22,128 nucleotides of DNA from CG1-02-35-72 sp036170135 (GCA_036170135.1 JAVHOP010000003.1:1-22128); one strand, 5' to 3'; positions 1 to 6,033 are shown, numbered from the stretch's first letter. Notes: generated by a model not told the origin, from the sequence alone. Translations and numbers: made by a program.

Positions 1-62
1 GGACAACACCAATTGTTTAGACTAATCCCAACACGAAACTCGAAACCACGAATTCGGAATCT

Positions 63-1169
63 TTAAAGCATTTTAAGATTGATGACTTCTTGTGGTGTCA
101 ATATTCTATAATGACCTCTTGGTAGATTTTTTTTGGTTAACCCGGCTATCATCACGCGATCTAATTTTACAACAGCATAACCAAAATGTTCAAAAATTCG
201 TCTCACAATTCGGTTTCTACCAGAGTGAATTTCGATGCCAATTTCGCTTTTAGATTCGTTTGTAACGTAACTAATATCATCTACGTGAACTGTCTTGTCG
301 TCGAGTACAAAATCATTTGCAATTTGTTGCAAATGGGCTAATGTCAGTTTTTTATCAAGGCTGGCGTGATATAATTTTTTGATATTATTTTTGGGATGTG
401 TCAATTTTTTAGCCATATCACCATCGTTTGTAAACAATAGCAAACCGGTGGTATTTCTATCTAAGCGCCCAACGGGATACAAACGTTCTTTTGTGGCGTT
501 TGCAATCAAATCCATCACGGTTTTACGATTGCGCTCATCATCCATTGTGGTGATGTAATTTTTTGGTTTGTTGAGTAACAAATAGCGTTTTGCTTCCGGA
601 TTGATGACTGCATCATCAAATTTAACCACGTCAGTTACCTGAACTTTATAACCCATTTCGGTTACAATCTTATCGTTAATCTTAACATTGCCAGCACCAA
701 TATAGACATCAGCTTCGCGTCTAGAACAAATACCAGAATTAGAAATATAGCGGTTTAAACGAATGCCATCAACTGATTGTTCTGTTGCTGGTTTTGCTTT
801 TGGAGCAGTATTTTTCCTAAATTTATTTGGTGTAAATTTTTTGTTATCAGCATAAAAAGGTCTTTTGGGCGCTTCATTTCTGTCAAATTTATTGGGAGTT
901 TCTCTTTTATCATTTGAAAAAGAAGCTTTTTTTGATTTTTCGCTTCTATCAAATCTATTTGTAGATAAAATTCTATCTTCAGGAAATGGCGCTCTTTTGG
1001 CGGTATCTTTTCTGTCAAATTTATTTGAAGTTGTACTTCTGCCTTCCGAAAAAGAAGTCCTTTTAGGGGCATCTTTTTTATCAAATTTATTTTTTGTACC
1101 ATTTTTATCATCCAAAAATGATGACTTTTGCGATGCGTGTCGTCCTCGCGACGAGAATTTTTGTGTCAT
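63..1169 (-). CDS. rluB: RluB/RsuA-family 23S/16S rRNA pseudouridine synthase with repetitive N-terminal extension
   Basis: Converts a uridine in rRNA to pseudouridine. A C-terminal module of about 235 residues is standard for the family: an S4 RNA-binding domain at about residues 136-182 (IRLNRYISNSGICSRREAD) followed by the synthase domain with the catalytic-Asp motif GRLDRNTTGLL at 234-244 (Asp237) and a late NRIVRRIFEHFGY motif. The first ~130 residues are unusual: a basic, low-complexity region built from a 22-residue unit starting NKFD/NRFD at residues 27, 49, 71, 93 and 115. Lys/Arg/Ser/Pro-rich extensions are known on flavobacterial homologues, and I infer a disordered RNA- or ribosome-binding tail. 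The start is supported by the TAACTTTG promoter about 16 bases upstream. RluB versus another RsuA-family member cannot be decided from sequence alone, so the symbol is tentative. Confidence 0.9.
   Translation of the reverse strand: MTQKFSSRGRHASQKSSFLDDKNGTKNKFDKKDAPKRTSFSEGRSTTSNKFDRKDTAKRAPFPEDRILSTNRFDRSEKSKKASFSNDKRETPNKFDRNEAPKRPFYADNKKFTPNKFRKNTAPKAKPATEQSVDGIRLNRYISNSGICSRREADVYIGAGNVKINDKIVTEMGYKVQVTDVVKFDDAVINPEAKRYLLLNKPKNYITTMDDERNRKTVMDLIANATKERLYPVGRLDRNTTGLLLFTNDGDMAKKLTHPKNNIKKLYHASLDKKLTLAHLQQIANDFVLDDKTVHVDDISYVTNESKSEIGIEIHSGRNRIVRRIFEHFGYAVVKLDRVMIAGLTKKNLPRGHYRILTPQEVINLKML
819..1148 (-). repeat. Five in-phase 66-bp tandem repeat units inside the pseudouridine synthase gene
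   Basis: On the plus strand the anchor aaattt/aaatct recurs at 819, 885, 951, 1017 and 1083, exactly 66 bases apart each time. It encodes the 22-residue unit N(K/R)F(D/R)-(K/R)-x4-(K/R)-(K/R/A)... of the N-terminal extension. The period is a multiple of three, so unit gain or loss would keep the frame. Units have diverged at the nucleotide level, so the expansion is not very recent. The last-encoded unit (819) is shortened in homology after NKFRKNTAPK. Confidence 0.85.
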
Positions 1170-1184
1170 TTTTTAAATTTTTGG

Positions 1185-1192
1185 CAAAGTTA
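1185..1192 (-). promoter_or_regulatory. Promoter -7 element for the pseudouridine synthase gene
   Basis: Minus strand reads TAACTTTG, a perfect match to the Bacteroidota TAnnTTTG element, 15 bases upstream of the start codon. No clear upstream TTG element is seen at the usual distance. Confidence 0.6.
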
Positions 1193-1312
1193 GGCCTTTA
1201 ATTTGAATGATAAAATAAAGTCTCTTAATTTATTAGGTTGTTGATAGTGGAATTTTATAAATTAATAATATTGAGCCTGCTAATATTTAATAGATTTTCA
1301 TTTAAAAACGAT

Positions 1313-1320
1313 TAATTTTG
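1313..1320 (+). promoter_or_regulatory. Promoter -7 element for tRNA-Thr
   Basis: TAATTTTG matches TAnnTTTG and ends 9 bases before the mature tRNA 5' end, so transcription would begin almost at the tRNA itself. Confidence 0.65.
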
Positions 1321-1329
1321 CACACGTTT

Positions 1330-1402
1330 GCCACTTTAGCTCAGCTGGTAGAGCAGCTCATTCGTAATGAGCAGGTCGCGGGTTCGAGTCCCGTGAGTGG
1401 CT
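1330..1402 (+). tRNA. tRNA-Thr (anticodon CGU)
   Basis: A 73-base cloverleaf is readable. The acceptor stem GCCACTT pairs with GAGTGGC (one G-T pair), the D arm is AGCTCAGCTGGTAGAGC, the anticodon stem GCTCA/TGAGC encloses loop TTCGTAA with anticodon CGT (reads ACG, Thr), and the T arm is CGGGTTCGAGTCCCG. The discriminator base is T1402. CCA is not encoded. The T run that follows (1404-1408) overlaps the stop codon of the convergent prenyltransferase gene. Confidence 0.95.
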
Positions 1403-1406
1403 CTTT

Positions 1407-2354
1407 TTAGAGGTTTAATATTCTTCTTATAATTACCGAGGTATCTATCAGTGCCAAGCTAAAAACACCCAATACAATGAGGATTTTTAGCAAAATATGA
1501 AGTTGAACATAGTTTTTGTTTAACTTACTATTCCAAAGTTTGATGGTAAAAACCGTCAACATGAATCCCGCAAAATAAAAATAATATTTCATCGCGCCTA
1601 TTTCGGGATATTTCCATAAAAAATAAATCGGTTCTAAGGTCATCAATACAATCATGGTGATGAGCATTTTGGTAAACTTTTCGCCATATTTTATGGGGAT
1701 GGAAATATAATTCTGAACCACATCTCCTTTAATATTTTCTAAATCTTTTACCAACTCTCTAATAGTCAATACAAAAAATAAAAAACAAGCATGCGTAAAA
1801 ATGATAGTCGAAAAGTTTTTATAAAAGACGAAAATGGCAAAAAATGGCGAAATAGATAATGTAACTGCAGATAATAATCCAATTAGGGGATATTTATTTA
1901 GCTTATGCGAATAAAACCAAATGGAAAAAATATAGGCCGAAAAAAATAGAGCCGCACGCCAAGAAACTAAAAATCCGAAAATAAAACCTAGAAAATTAAG
2001 ACCAAAATAAAGGTTTAATTTAAATCGCTGACTGACTATATTGTCTAATTTATGTTTTTCGGGGCGGTTAATGAAATCTTTTTTTGTGTCGTAAAAATTA
2101 TTGATAATATATCCTGAAGCAATCACGCAGACAGTTGCCAACACTGCAAAAAATAAATTGACATTAAATAGGATGTTTTTTAGATATAGATTGGGCGCAA
2201 ATATAAAAATGGCTGCTAAATATTGTGCCAATACAATTATTAATATATTGTAACCTCTTACAACCGATAATAAACTGAGCAGCTTTTTTAAAAGTGAGGC
2301 TTCACTATTAATTTTCTTTTTTGTGTTGTTTTTGGCAATCTCTAATAAGTCCAT
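1407..2354 (-). CDS. UbiA-family prenyltransferase (geranylgeranylglycerol-phosphate geranylgeranyltransferase-like)
   Basis: Integral-membrane enzyme that transfers a polyprenyl group from its diphosphate to an acceptor. Both Asp-rich motifs of the UbiA superfamily are visible: NNFYDTKKD at residues 85-93 and DLENIKGD at about 205-212, the latter in the usual context before a region of IPxKYG type. The rest is mostly hydrophobic, consistent with 8-9 membrane helices, and 315 aa is a normal length. It lies 28 bases downstream of the mevalonate kinase gene on the same strand and is probably co-transcribed with it, which fits a role using isoprenoid product. Flavobacterial members are often named after the archaeal ether-lipid enzyme, but the acceptor cannot be read from sequence; quinone or heme-O type activity is not excluded, though ctaA/ctaB or menaquinone genes are absent here. 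Confidence 0.85.
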   Translation of the reverse strand: MDLLEIAKNNTKKKINSEASLLKKLLSLLSVVRGYNILIIVLAQYLAAIFIFAPNLYLKNILFNVNLFFAVLATVCVIASGYIINNFYDTKKDFINRPEKHKLDNIVSQRFKLNLYFGLNFLGFIFGFLVSWRAALFFSAYIFSIWFYSHKLNKYPLIGLLSAVTLSISPFFAIFVFYKNFSTIIFTHACFLFFVLTIRELVKDLENIKGDVVQNYISIPIKYGEKFTKMLITMIVLMTLEPIYFLWKYPEIGAMKYYFYFAGFMLTVFTIKLWNSKLNKNYVQLHILLKILIVLGVFSLALIDTSVIIRRILNL

Positions 2355-2382
2355 AAAATGGTTTCTTTATGGCTTAGCAAAA

Positions 2383-3312
2383 TTAAAATCTGTAAACCAA
2401 TTCTAAATTGTAGTTTTTTAGAATTTTTTTGGTTTTTTCATAATCTTTGGTAAAACCCAAAATATAACCGCCACCACCAGAGCCACAGAGTTTTAAATAG
2501 TAATCGTTTGTAGCAATGCCTTGTTCCCATAATTTATGAAAAGCTTTAGGAATCATTGGTTTAAAGTTTTTAAGAACGACTTTAGACAATTGTTTTACAT
2601 CGCCAAAAAGAGCGTTAATATCGGCTTTTAAAAAGTGGTCGATACAGGCATCTGTCAGTTTTGCAAAGTCTTCATCAATCATTTTTCTAAAACCTTTTTG
2701 TTTCATTTTATTCATAAAAATAGTGACCATCGGCGCTGTTTCGCCAACTATTTTTGAATCTAACAAAAATACAGCGCCTTTCCCAGGTTTTTGAGATGGA
2801 ATGCCAGTAGTTTCTAAATCGTCTTTTGAATTAATCAAAATCGGAATACTCAAATAGCTGTTTAAAGGATCTAAACCGGAGCTTTTTCCGTGAAAAAAGG
2901 ATTCCATTTTAGAAAAAATTGCTTTGAGCAATAATAATTTATCGCGTGTTAAATTCTCTAAAACGGTTATTTTATTTTTGGCATATTTATCGTAAACCGC
3001 TGCAACTAATGCGCCTGAGCTTCCAACGCCATAACCTTGTGGAATGCTGGAATCAAAATACATGCCCGCATCTAAATCATTTTTAAAAGCTCCTAAATCA
3101 AATTGTGCGGTATCATCAGCATCTAATTTTACCAAATAATCATAAAATCTAATCAAATTGACATTTGATAATTTGGCTTCATCTGTTAAAATTTCGGCTT
3201 TTTTAAGTGCACCTTGATAGGTGTTGTAAGGTATGGCTAAACCTTTTGAATCTTTGATAATACCATACTCTCCAAATAGTAAAATTTTAGCGTAGAATAA
3301 GGGTCCTTTCAT
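2383..3312 (-). CDS. mvk: Mevalonate kinase (GHMP kinase family)
   Basis: Phosphorylates mevalonate with ATP in the cytoplasmic mevalonate route to isopentenyl diphosphate. The three GHMP signatures are present in order: AKILLFGEYGII near residues 8-19, the ATP-binding loop PQGYGVGSSGAL at 91-102, and the glycine-rich KLCGSGGGGYILGF at 274-287. The 309-aa length fits. It is the first gene of a two-gene unit with the UbiA prenyltransferase and has its own TATATTTG promoter, so it is not simply read through from the decarboxylase gene upstream. A related GHMP kinase function is possible, but the neighbouring diphosphomevalonate decarboxylase makes mevalonate kinase the best call. Confidence 0.85.
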   Translation of the reverse strand: MKGPLFYAKILLFGEYGIIKDSKGLAIPYNTYQGALKKAEILTDEAKLSNVNLIRFYDYLVKLDADDTAQFDLGAFKNDLDAGMYFDSSIPQGYGVGSSGALVAAVYDKYAKNKITVLENLTRDKLLLLKAIFSKMESFFHGKSSGLDPLNSYLSIPILINSKDDLETTGIPSQKPGKGAVFLLDSKIVGETAPMVTIFMNKMKQKGFRKMIDEDFAKLTDACIDHFLKADINALFGDVKQLSKVVLKNFKPMIPKAFHKLWEQGIATNDYYLKLCGSGGGGYILGFTKDYEKTKKILKNYNLELVYRF

Positions 3313-3347
3313 AGTGTTTTACACAATTTAAGTCTAAAATGCTCTTG

Positions 3348-3355
3348 CAAATATA
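3348..3355 (-). promoter_or_regulatory. Promoter -7 element for mevalonate kinase / prenyltransferase operon
   Basis: Minus strand TATATTTG, a perfect TAnnTTTG match, 35 bases before the mevalonate kinase start. No convincing TTG box at the expected distance. Confidence 0.55.
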
Positions 3356-3396
3356 CATCTTTTACCAAATTTGAGGTTTTATCTTTTAAAACGCAT

Positions 3397-3417
3397 TGAT
3401 TTTAAGTGATAAAATCA
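3397..3417 (-). terminator. Possible hairpin downstream of mvaD
   Basis: TGATTTTA (3397-3404) and TAAAATCA (3410-3417) form a perfect 8-bp stem with a 5-base loop, starting 9 bases past the mvaD stop codon. The stem is AT-rich and the following T run on the minus strand is offset by several bases (GCGTTTT), so termination may be weak. Confidence 0.35.
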
Positions 3418-3425
3418 GGGCTAAT

Positions 3426-4508
3426 TTAAATTATTTGTGCACCTAAACCTAAAAAATCGTGAATGACTTGTTTGTTTTGACAAAATTGTAGCAACTCGGA
3501 TGCGATAACCTGCTGAACCTTTTCTTTTTCGTTTTGCGGATAAAGCAAGTGCACATTAGCGCCTGCATCTAAGGTAAAGCAAAGATTTGATTGGGTTTGT
3601 TGCCTAAAATCCAAAACTTTATTAATGATGTTCAACGTGTTTGGTTTCATTAAAATAAAATACGGATTGCTAGTCATCATCATCGCATGAAGACTTAACG
3701 CTTCACTTTCAACAATGGTTATAAATGATTTTAAATCGCCGTTTTTAAGGACATTTAATAATTCCGACAGATGATTATTAGCTTGCTTAAAACGGGCGTT
3801 TGCAAACGGATGATTGTTCATTAAACCGTGTCCAACCGAACTAGAGACTTGTTTTTCACCTGCGTCAACCAACAATATGCTATCGCCATAATTATTAAAA
3901 TTTGGATGCAATTCAAAAGGTAATTTTATCCCATAAACATCAGAACTCGATGCCACATTAGGATGGTTTCCCCAAATAATAACCGGTCCTTCAATACTTC
4001 GGCACGCACTACCCGAACCTAAACGTGCTAAAAACGATGCTTTTTGATTAAAATAATTTTGATTGATTTTAGGGTTTAAATATTTTTCAAACTGCATCAA
4101 ACAAACCGAAAGTGCCGCCAAGCCACTTGCCGATGAGGCAATGCCACTGCTGTGCGGGAAAGTATTCTCGGTATGTACTTCAAATTTAAAATCATCCAAA
4201 AAAGGCAAGTAAATTGAAATTTTACTTAAAAATGTTTCAATCTTTGGTTTAAAATCGGCTTTAAGTTTTCCATCAAAAAAAACAGTTAAGGCCTCTTTTT
4301 GTTTATAAATGTCCTTTTTAAAAACCTTTAAAGTGGTTTTTGTTAAGCAATTATTTAAGGTAAAACTCAGCGATGTATTGCTGGGAATTTGTGGTTCGGT
4401 TTTTCCCCAATATTTTACTAAAGCGATGTTGCTGGGAGCTTTACTGCTAAAGGTTTCTTCAATAATTTTTGAAGTATTTAAATGTGCTGAAACAAATTGT
4501 GTAGACAT
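3426..4508 (-). CDS. mvaD: Diphosphomevalonate decarboxylase
   Basis: Catalyses the ATP-dependent decarboxylation of mevalonate diphosphate to isopentenyl diphosphate. Diagnostic motifs, numbered from the chosen start: SNIALVKYWGK at 26-36, the ATP loop PHSSGIASSASG at 118-129, the active-site stretch GSGSACRS at 164-171, and FTLDAGANVH at 311-320 with the conserved Asp. The reading frame is open further upstream to 4559, but I chose the ATG at 4508. A TATCTTTG promoter at 4529-4536 lies inside the longer frame and would place the transcript start between the two candidates, and the 17 extra residues look like translated non-coding sequence. The 360-aa product has a normal length, with an N-terminal ~20 residues before the first conserved block. 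Confidence 0.92.
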   Translation of the reverse strand: MSTQFVSAHLNTSKIIEETFSSKAPSNIALVKYWGKTEPQIPSNTSLSFTLNNCLTKTTLKVFKKDIYKQKEALTVFFDGKLKADFKPKIETFLSKISIYLPFLDDFKFEVHTENTFPHSSGIASSASGLAALSVCLMQFEKYLNPKINQNYFNQKASFLARLGSGSACRSIEGPVIIWGNHPNVASSSDVYGIKLPFELHPNFNNYGDSILLVDAGEKQVSSSVGHGLMNNHPFANARFKQANNHLSELLNVLKNGDLKSFITIVESEALSLHAMMMTSNPYFILMKPNTLNIINKVLDFRQQTQSNLCFTLDAGANVHLLYPQNEKEKVQQVIASELLQFCQNKQVIHDFLGLGAQII

Positions 4509-4522
4509 CGCTCTAAATCTGA

Positions 4523-4552
4523 TTTGTGCAAAGATAGAATTAATTACTTTTG
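4523..4552 (+). promoter_or_regulatory. Promoter for the small conserved gene at 4572
   Basis: TTTG at 4523-4526, 18-base spacer, then TACTTTTG (TAnnTTTG) at 4545-4552. The start codon follows 19 bases later. It interleaves with the mvaD promoter on the other strand. Confidence 0.55.
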
Positions 4553-4561
4553 CTGTCAAAA
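4529..4561 (-). promoter_or_regulatory. Promoter for mvaD
   Basis: On the minus strand TTTTG (4561-4557) is followed by a 20-base spacer and TATCTTTG (4536-4529), close to the full Bacteroidota consensus. The mvaD ATG lies 20 bases downstream. Confidence 0.65.
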
Positions 4562-4571
4562 TAGTTGACCA

Positions 4572-4811
4572 TTGAACAGAAAACTGAAATTAATATGGGA
4601 TTTTAGAGGTTTAGACGCTTTAGAAATGGCCAAACATCACGCCATTCACTTAAAAGAATTTGCCCAATCAGAATCTTTGACTTTTCACAAAATTGATATT
4701 GAATCTTTATCTGATTTGTACAGCATTGCTTATATTATTGTTGATGAAGCTGATATGCCTGTTTATAGAGATGCTTTAAGACCACATCGGGGCGAGGTGG
4801 CTAAGTTATAG
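4572..4811 (+). CDS. Small conserved-looking protein of unknown function, TTG start
   Basis: A 79-aa soluble protein, with no signal peptide or membrane segment. It is acidic in the middle (KIDIESLSDLY) and ends in RDALRPHRGEVAKL. I do not recognise a characterised domain; similar short proteins beginning with a KLKLIWDFRG-like stretch are, from memory, common beside mevalonate genes in Flavobacteriaceae. The start must be TTG at 4572: an in-frame TGA sits at 4566-4568 and the next in-frame ATG (residue 19) would remove the WDFRG block. It is transcribed divergently from mvaD from an overlapping promoter, so expression of the two may be linked. Confidence 0.65.
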   Translation: MNRKLKLIWDFRGLDALEMAKHHAIHLKEFAQSESLTFHKIDIESLSDLYSIAYIIVDEADMPVYRDALRPHRGEVAKL

Positions 4812-4889
4812 CAATGTACAATAGCAGTTGCAATTACAAAAATTGAGAATTCTGAATTTTGAATTAATGTATTTAAATCACAACTAAAT

Positions 4890-5117
4890 ATGGAAATTAA
4901 ATTAAAATCGACTATTACTTGTCCAAAATGTGGGTATCAAAAAGAAGAAACAATGCCAACAGATGCTTGTCAGTTTTTTTATGAATGTACTAATTGCAAT
5001 ACCATTTTAAGACCAAAAGAAGGCTATTGCTGTGTGTATTGCAGTTATGGCACAAACAAATGTCCGTCCATCCAAGAAAAAGAAGCTCTTAATCAAAAGC
5101 CTAATTGTTGTTCTTAA
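4890..5117 (+). CDS. GDCCVxC-domain-type Cys-rich protein
   Basis: A 75-aa protein with 11 cysteines. The N-terminal half has a zinc-ribbon-like arrangement, CPKC at 11-14 and CTNC at 33-36. The second half has EGYCCVYCSYG at 44-54, matching the GDCCVxC signature of a small family in which some homologues carry selenocysteine. Here all positions are Cys codons and the stop is TAA, with no in-frame TGA. It ends in a vicinal pair, NCCS. Family members are often found near mercury, arsenic or other thiol-reactive metal resistance genes, and here the gene stands 60 bases before arsR. Its own promoter is unclear; the 78-base upstream gap has no good TAnnTTTG match, so it may be read through from the gene at 4572. 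Metal or metalloid handling is an inference. Confidence 0.8.
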   Translation: MEIKLKSTITCPKCGYQKEETMPTDACQFFYECTNCNTILRPKEGYCCVYCSYGTNKCPSIQEKEALNQKPNCCS

Positions 5118-5134
5118 AAATAAATAGTGTTTTA

Positions 5135-5167
5135 TTTGGAGGATTAAAATTATTAATCGTACATTTG
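5135..5167 (+). promoter_or_regulatory. Promoter for arsR
   Basis: TTTG at 5135-5138, 21-base spacer, TACATTTG at 5160-5167. The -7 element sits inside the palindromic operator, so a bound repressor would block the polymerase. The ATG is at 5178, giving a very short leader. Confidence 0.65.
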
Positions 5168-5173
5168 CGATGA
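5155..5173 (+). promoter_or_regulatory. ArsR operator, copy 1
   Basis: AATCGTACATTTGCGATGA contains the inverted arms ATCG and CGAT around an 8-base core, overlapping the arsR -7 element. It matches the second copy (5531-5549) at 17 of 19 positions. Two such copies, one before each half of the cluster, point to the local ArsR as the ligand-controlled repressor. Confidence 0.6.
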
Positions 5174-5177
5174 ACTT

Positions 5178-5510
5178 ATGAAAAGAACTACTCAAAATAT
5201 AGATTATTCGCAAGAAGCCGAGCAAACTGCCCAATTTGCCAAAGCCTTGGCACATCCGGTAAGGCTGACCATTTTAAAATATTTAAGCAATCAATCTTGC
5301 TGTTTTACAACCGATTTGGTAGAGGTGTTGCCATTGGCACAATCAACCATTTCGCAACATTTAAAAGCGTTAAAAGATGCCGGATTGATTCAAGGTGAAA
5401 TCAATCCACCAAAAATAAAATATTGTATTAATCGAGAAAATTGGAACAAAGCTAAAGCTCTTTTTGAAAGTTTATTTAAAGAAGATTTTACCAAAATAGA
5501 TTGTTGCTAA
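5178..5510 (+). CDS. arsR: ArsR/SmtB-family arsenic-responsive repressor
   Basis: A 110-aa winged-helix regulator that should bind DNA until As(III) or a similar thiophilic metalloid releases it. The conserved core FAKALAHPVRLTILKYL (residues 20-36) leads into a Cys pair C41-C42 in the helix before the recognition region, then LPLAQSTISQHLKALKDAGL (51-70), the recognition helix typical of Bacteroidota ArsR. Further cysteines are C83 and a C-terminal pair C109-C110. The C41-C42 pair takes the place of the canonical ELCVCDL motif and is the likeliest sensing site, perhaps with C83 or the C-terminal pair as third ligand. It is autoregulated in all likelihood, since the operator overlaps its promoter, and a hairpin terminator overlaps its stop codon. 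Confidence 0.9.
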   Translation: MKRTTQNIDYSQEAEQTAQFAKALAHPVRLTILKYLSNQSCCFTTDLVEVLPLAQSTISQHLKALKDAGLIQGEINPPKIKYCINRENWNKAKALFESLFKEDFTKIDCC

Positions 5511-5521
5511 TCTATTTTTTT
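5493..5521 (+). terminator. Intrinsic terminator at the 3' end of arsR
   Basis: AAAATAGATT (5493-5502) and AATCTATTTT (5509-5518) form a perfect 10-bp stem with the 6-base loop gttgct, merging into a T run at 5515-5521. The arsR stop codon (TAA, 5508-5510) lies at the loop/stem junction, so the hairpin can form only when ribosomes have left. It separates arsR from the thioredoxin gene. Confidence 0.65.
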
Positions 5522-5530
5522 AATTATAAT

Positions 5531-5549
5531 AATCGCTCATTTGCGATGA
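5531..5549 (+). promoter_or_regulatory. ArsR operator, copy 2
   Basis: AATCGCTCATTTGCGATGA carries perfect 5-bp inverted arms ATCGC/GCGAT around TCATTT and differs from copy 1 at two positions only. The overlapping CTCATTTG is a degraded -7 element (6 of 8 matches to TAnnTTTG), suggesting a second, weaker promoter for the thioredoxin-arsC-acr3-permease genes. Confidence 0.6.
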
Positions 5550-5581
5550 CCAATGATGACATATATTAAAATTTATAAAAG

Positions 5582-6007
5582 ATGAAAACAATCAAAATTT
5601 TAGGAACTGGTTGCCCAAATTGCAATCAAATGGAAAAAATCGTTCAAGCAGTTATTACCCAACTTAATTTGGATATCAAAATTGAAAAAATAGAAGACAT
5701 TCAAGAAATTATGAGCTACAATATTATGAGTACACCTGCCTTGGTTATTGATAATATTGTTGTCGTAAAAGGACGTGTTCCGAGTTTAGCAGAAGTCACT
5801 TCATTTTTAACAGCTGATAGTTGTTGTTCAGGAGATTCTTGCTGTAGTGGCAGTAGTCATAAACACGACAAAAAAAACAATTCGGATAACCATGCTCATG
5901 ACGGCGCTTGTTGTGGCGACAAAAATCACTCGCATTCAAATTGTTGCGAGAATGACCATCAATCAGAAAAAGGATCTTGTTGTGACCCAAATTCGGGTTG
6001 TTGCTAA
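5582..6007 (+). CDS. Small thioredoxin-fold protein with Cys/His-rich C-terminal tail
   Basis: Residues 1-77 form a compact thioredoxin-like domain of the small redox-active disulfide type, with the CPNC active site at 11-14 and the cis-Pro motif STPALVID at 50-57. The usual family length is about 75-80 aa. This protein adds residues 79-141, with six vicinal cysteine pairs (81-82, 87-88, 110-111, 121-122, 133-134, 140-141) and seven histidines, mostly in HxH pairs (93/95, 104/106, 116/118, plus 126). The tail is rich in Asp, Ser, Gly and Asn and looks like a flexible metal- or metalloid-binding appendage, similar in composition to metallothionein. The gene precedes the arsenate reductase by 26 bases, so a role as its electron donor is likely; binding of As(III) by the tail is an inference. 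No signal peptide. Confidence 0.85.
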   Translation: MKTIKILGTGCPNCNQMEKIVQAVITQLNLDIKIEKIEDIQEIMSYNIMSTPALVIDNIVVVKGRVPSLAEVTSFLTADSCCSGDSCCSGSSHKHDKKNNSDNHAHDGACCGDKNHSHSNCCENDHQSEKGSCCDPNSGCC

Positions 6008-6033
6008 ATAATCTTAAATTAAAAATTTAAATA

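Noticed and set aside
819..1148. Regular 66-base spacing considered as a CRISPR array
   Set aside because: There is no constant repeat plus unique spacer; whole units are diverged coding repeats in frame, and no cas gene is present.
865..1176. Open frame on the plus strand opposite the pseudouridine synthase N-terminus (103 aa, repetitive)
   Set aside because: It mirrors the 66-bp repeat in the gene on the other strand, has no promoter, and the minus-strand product has clear S4 and synthase domains.
4309..4575. Plus-strand frame opposite the mvaD 5' part
   Set aside because: Lies over conserved MvaD codons and runs through the divergent promoter region; no recognisable motif.
4890..5117. 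Selenocysteine codon in the GDCCVxC gene
   Set aside because: No in-frame TGA is present; every family Cys position is a TGT/TGC codon and the stop is TAA.
5007..5255. Minus-strand frame across the GDCCVxC/arsR junction
   Set aside because: Antisense to two genes with clear family motifs and to the arsR promoter and operator; composition is not protein-like.
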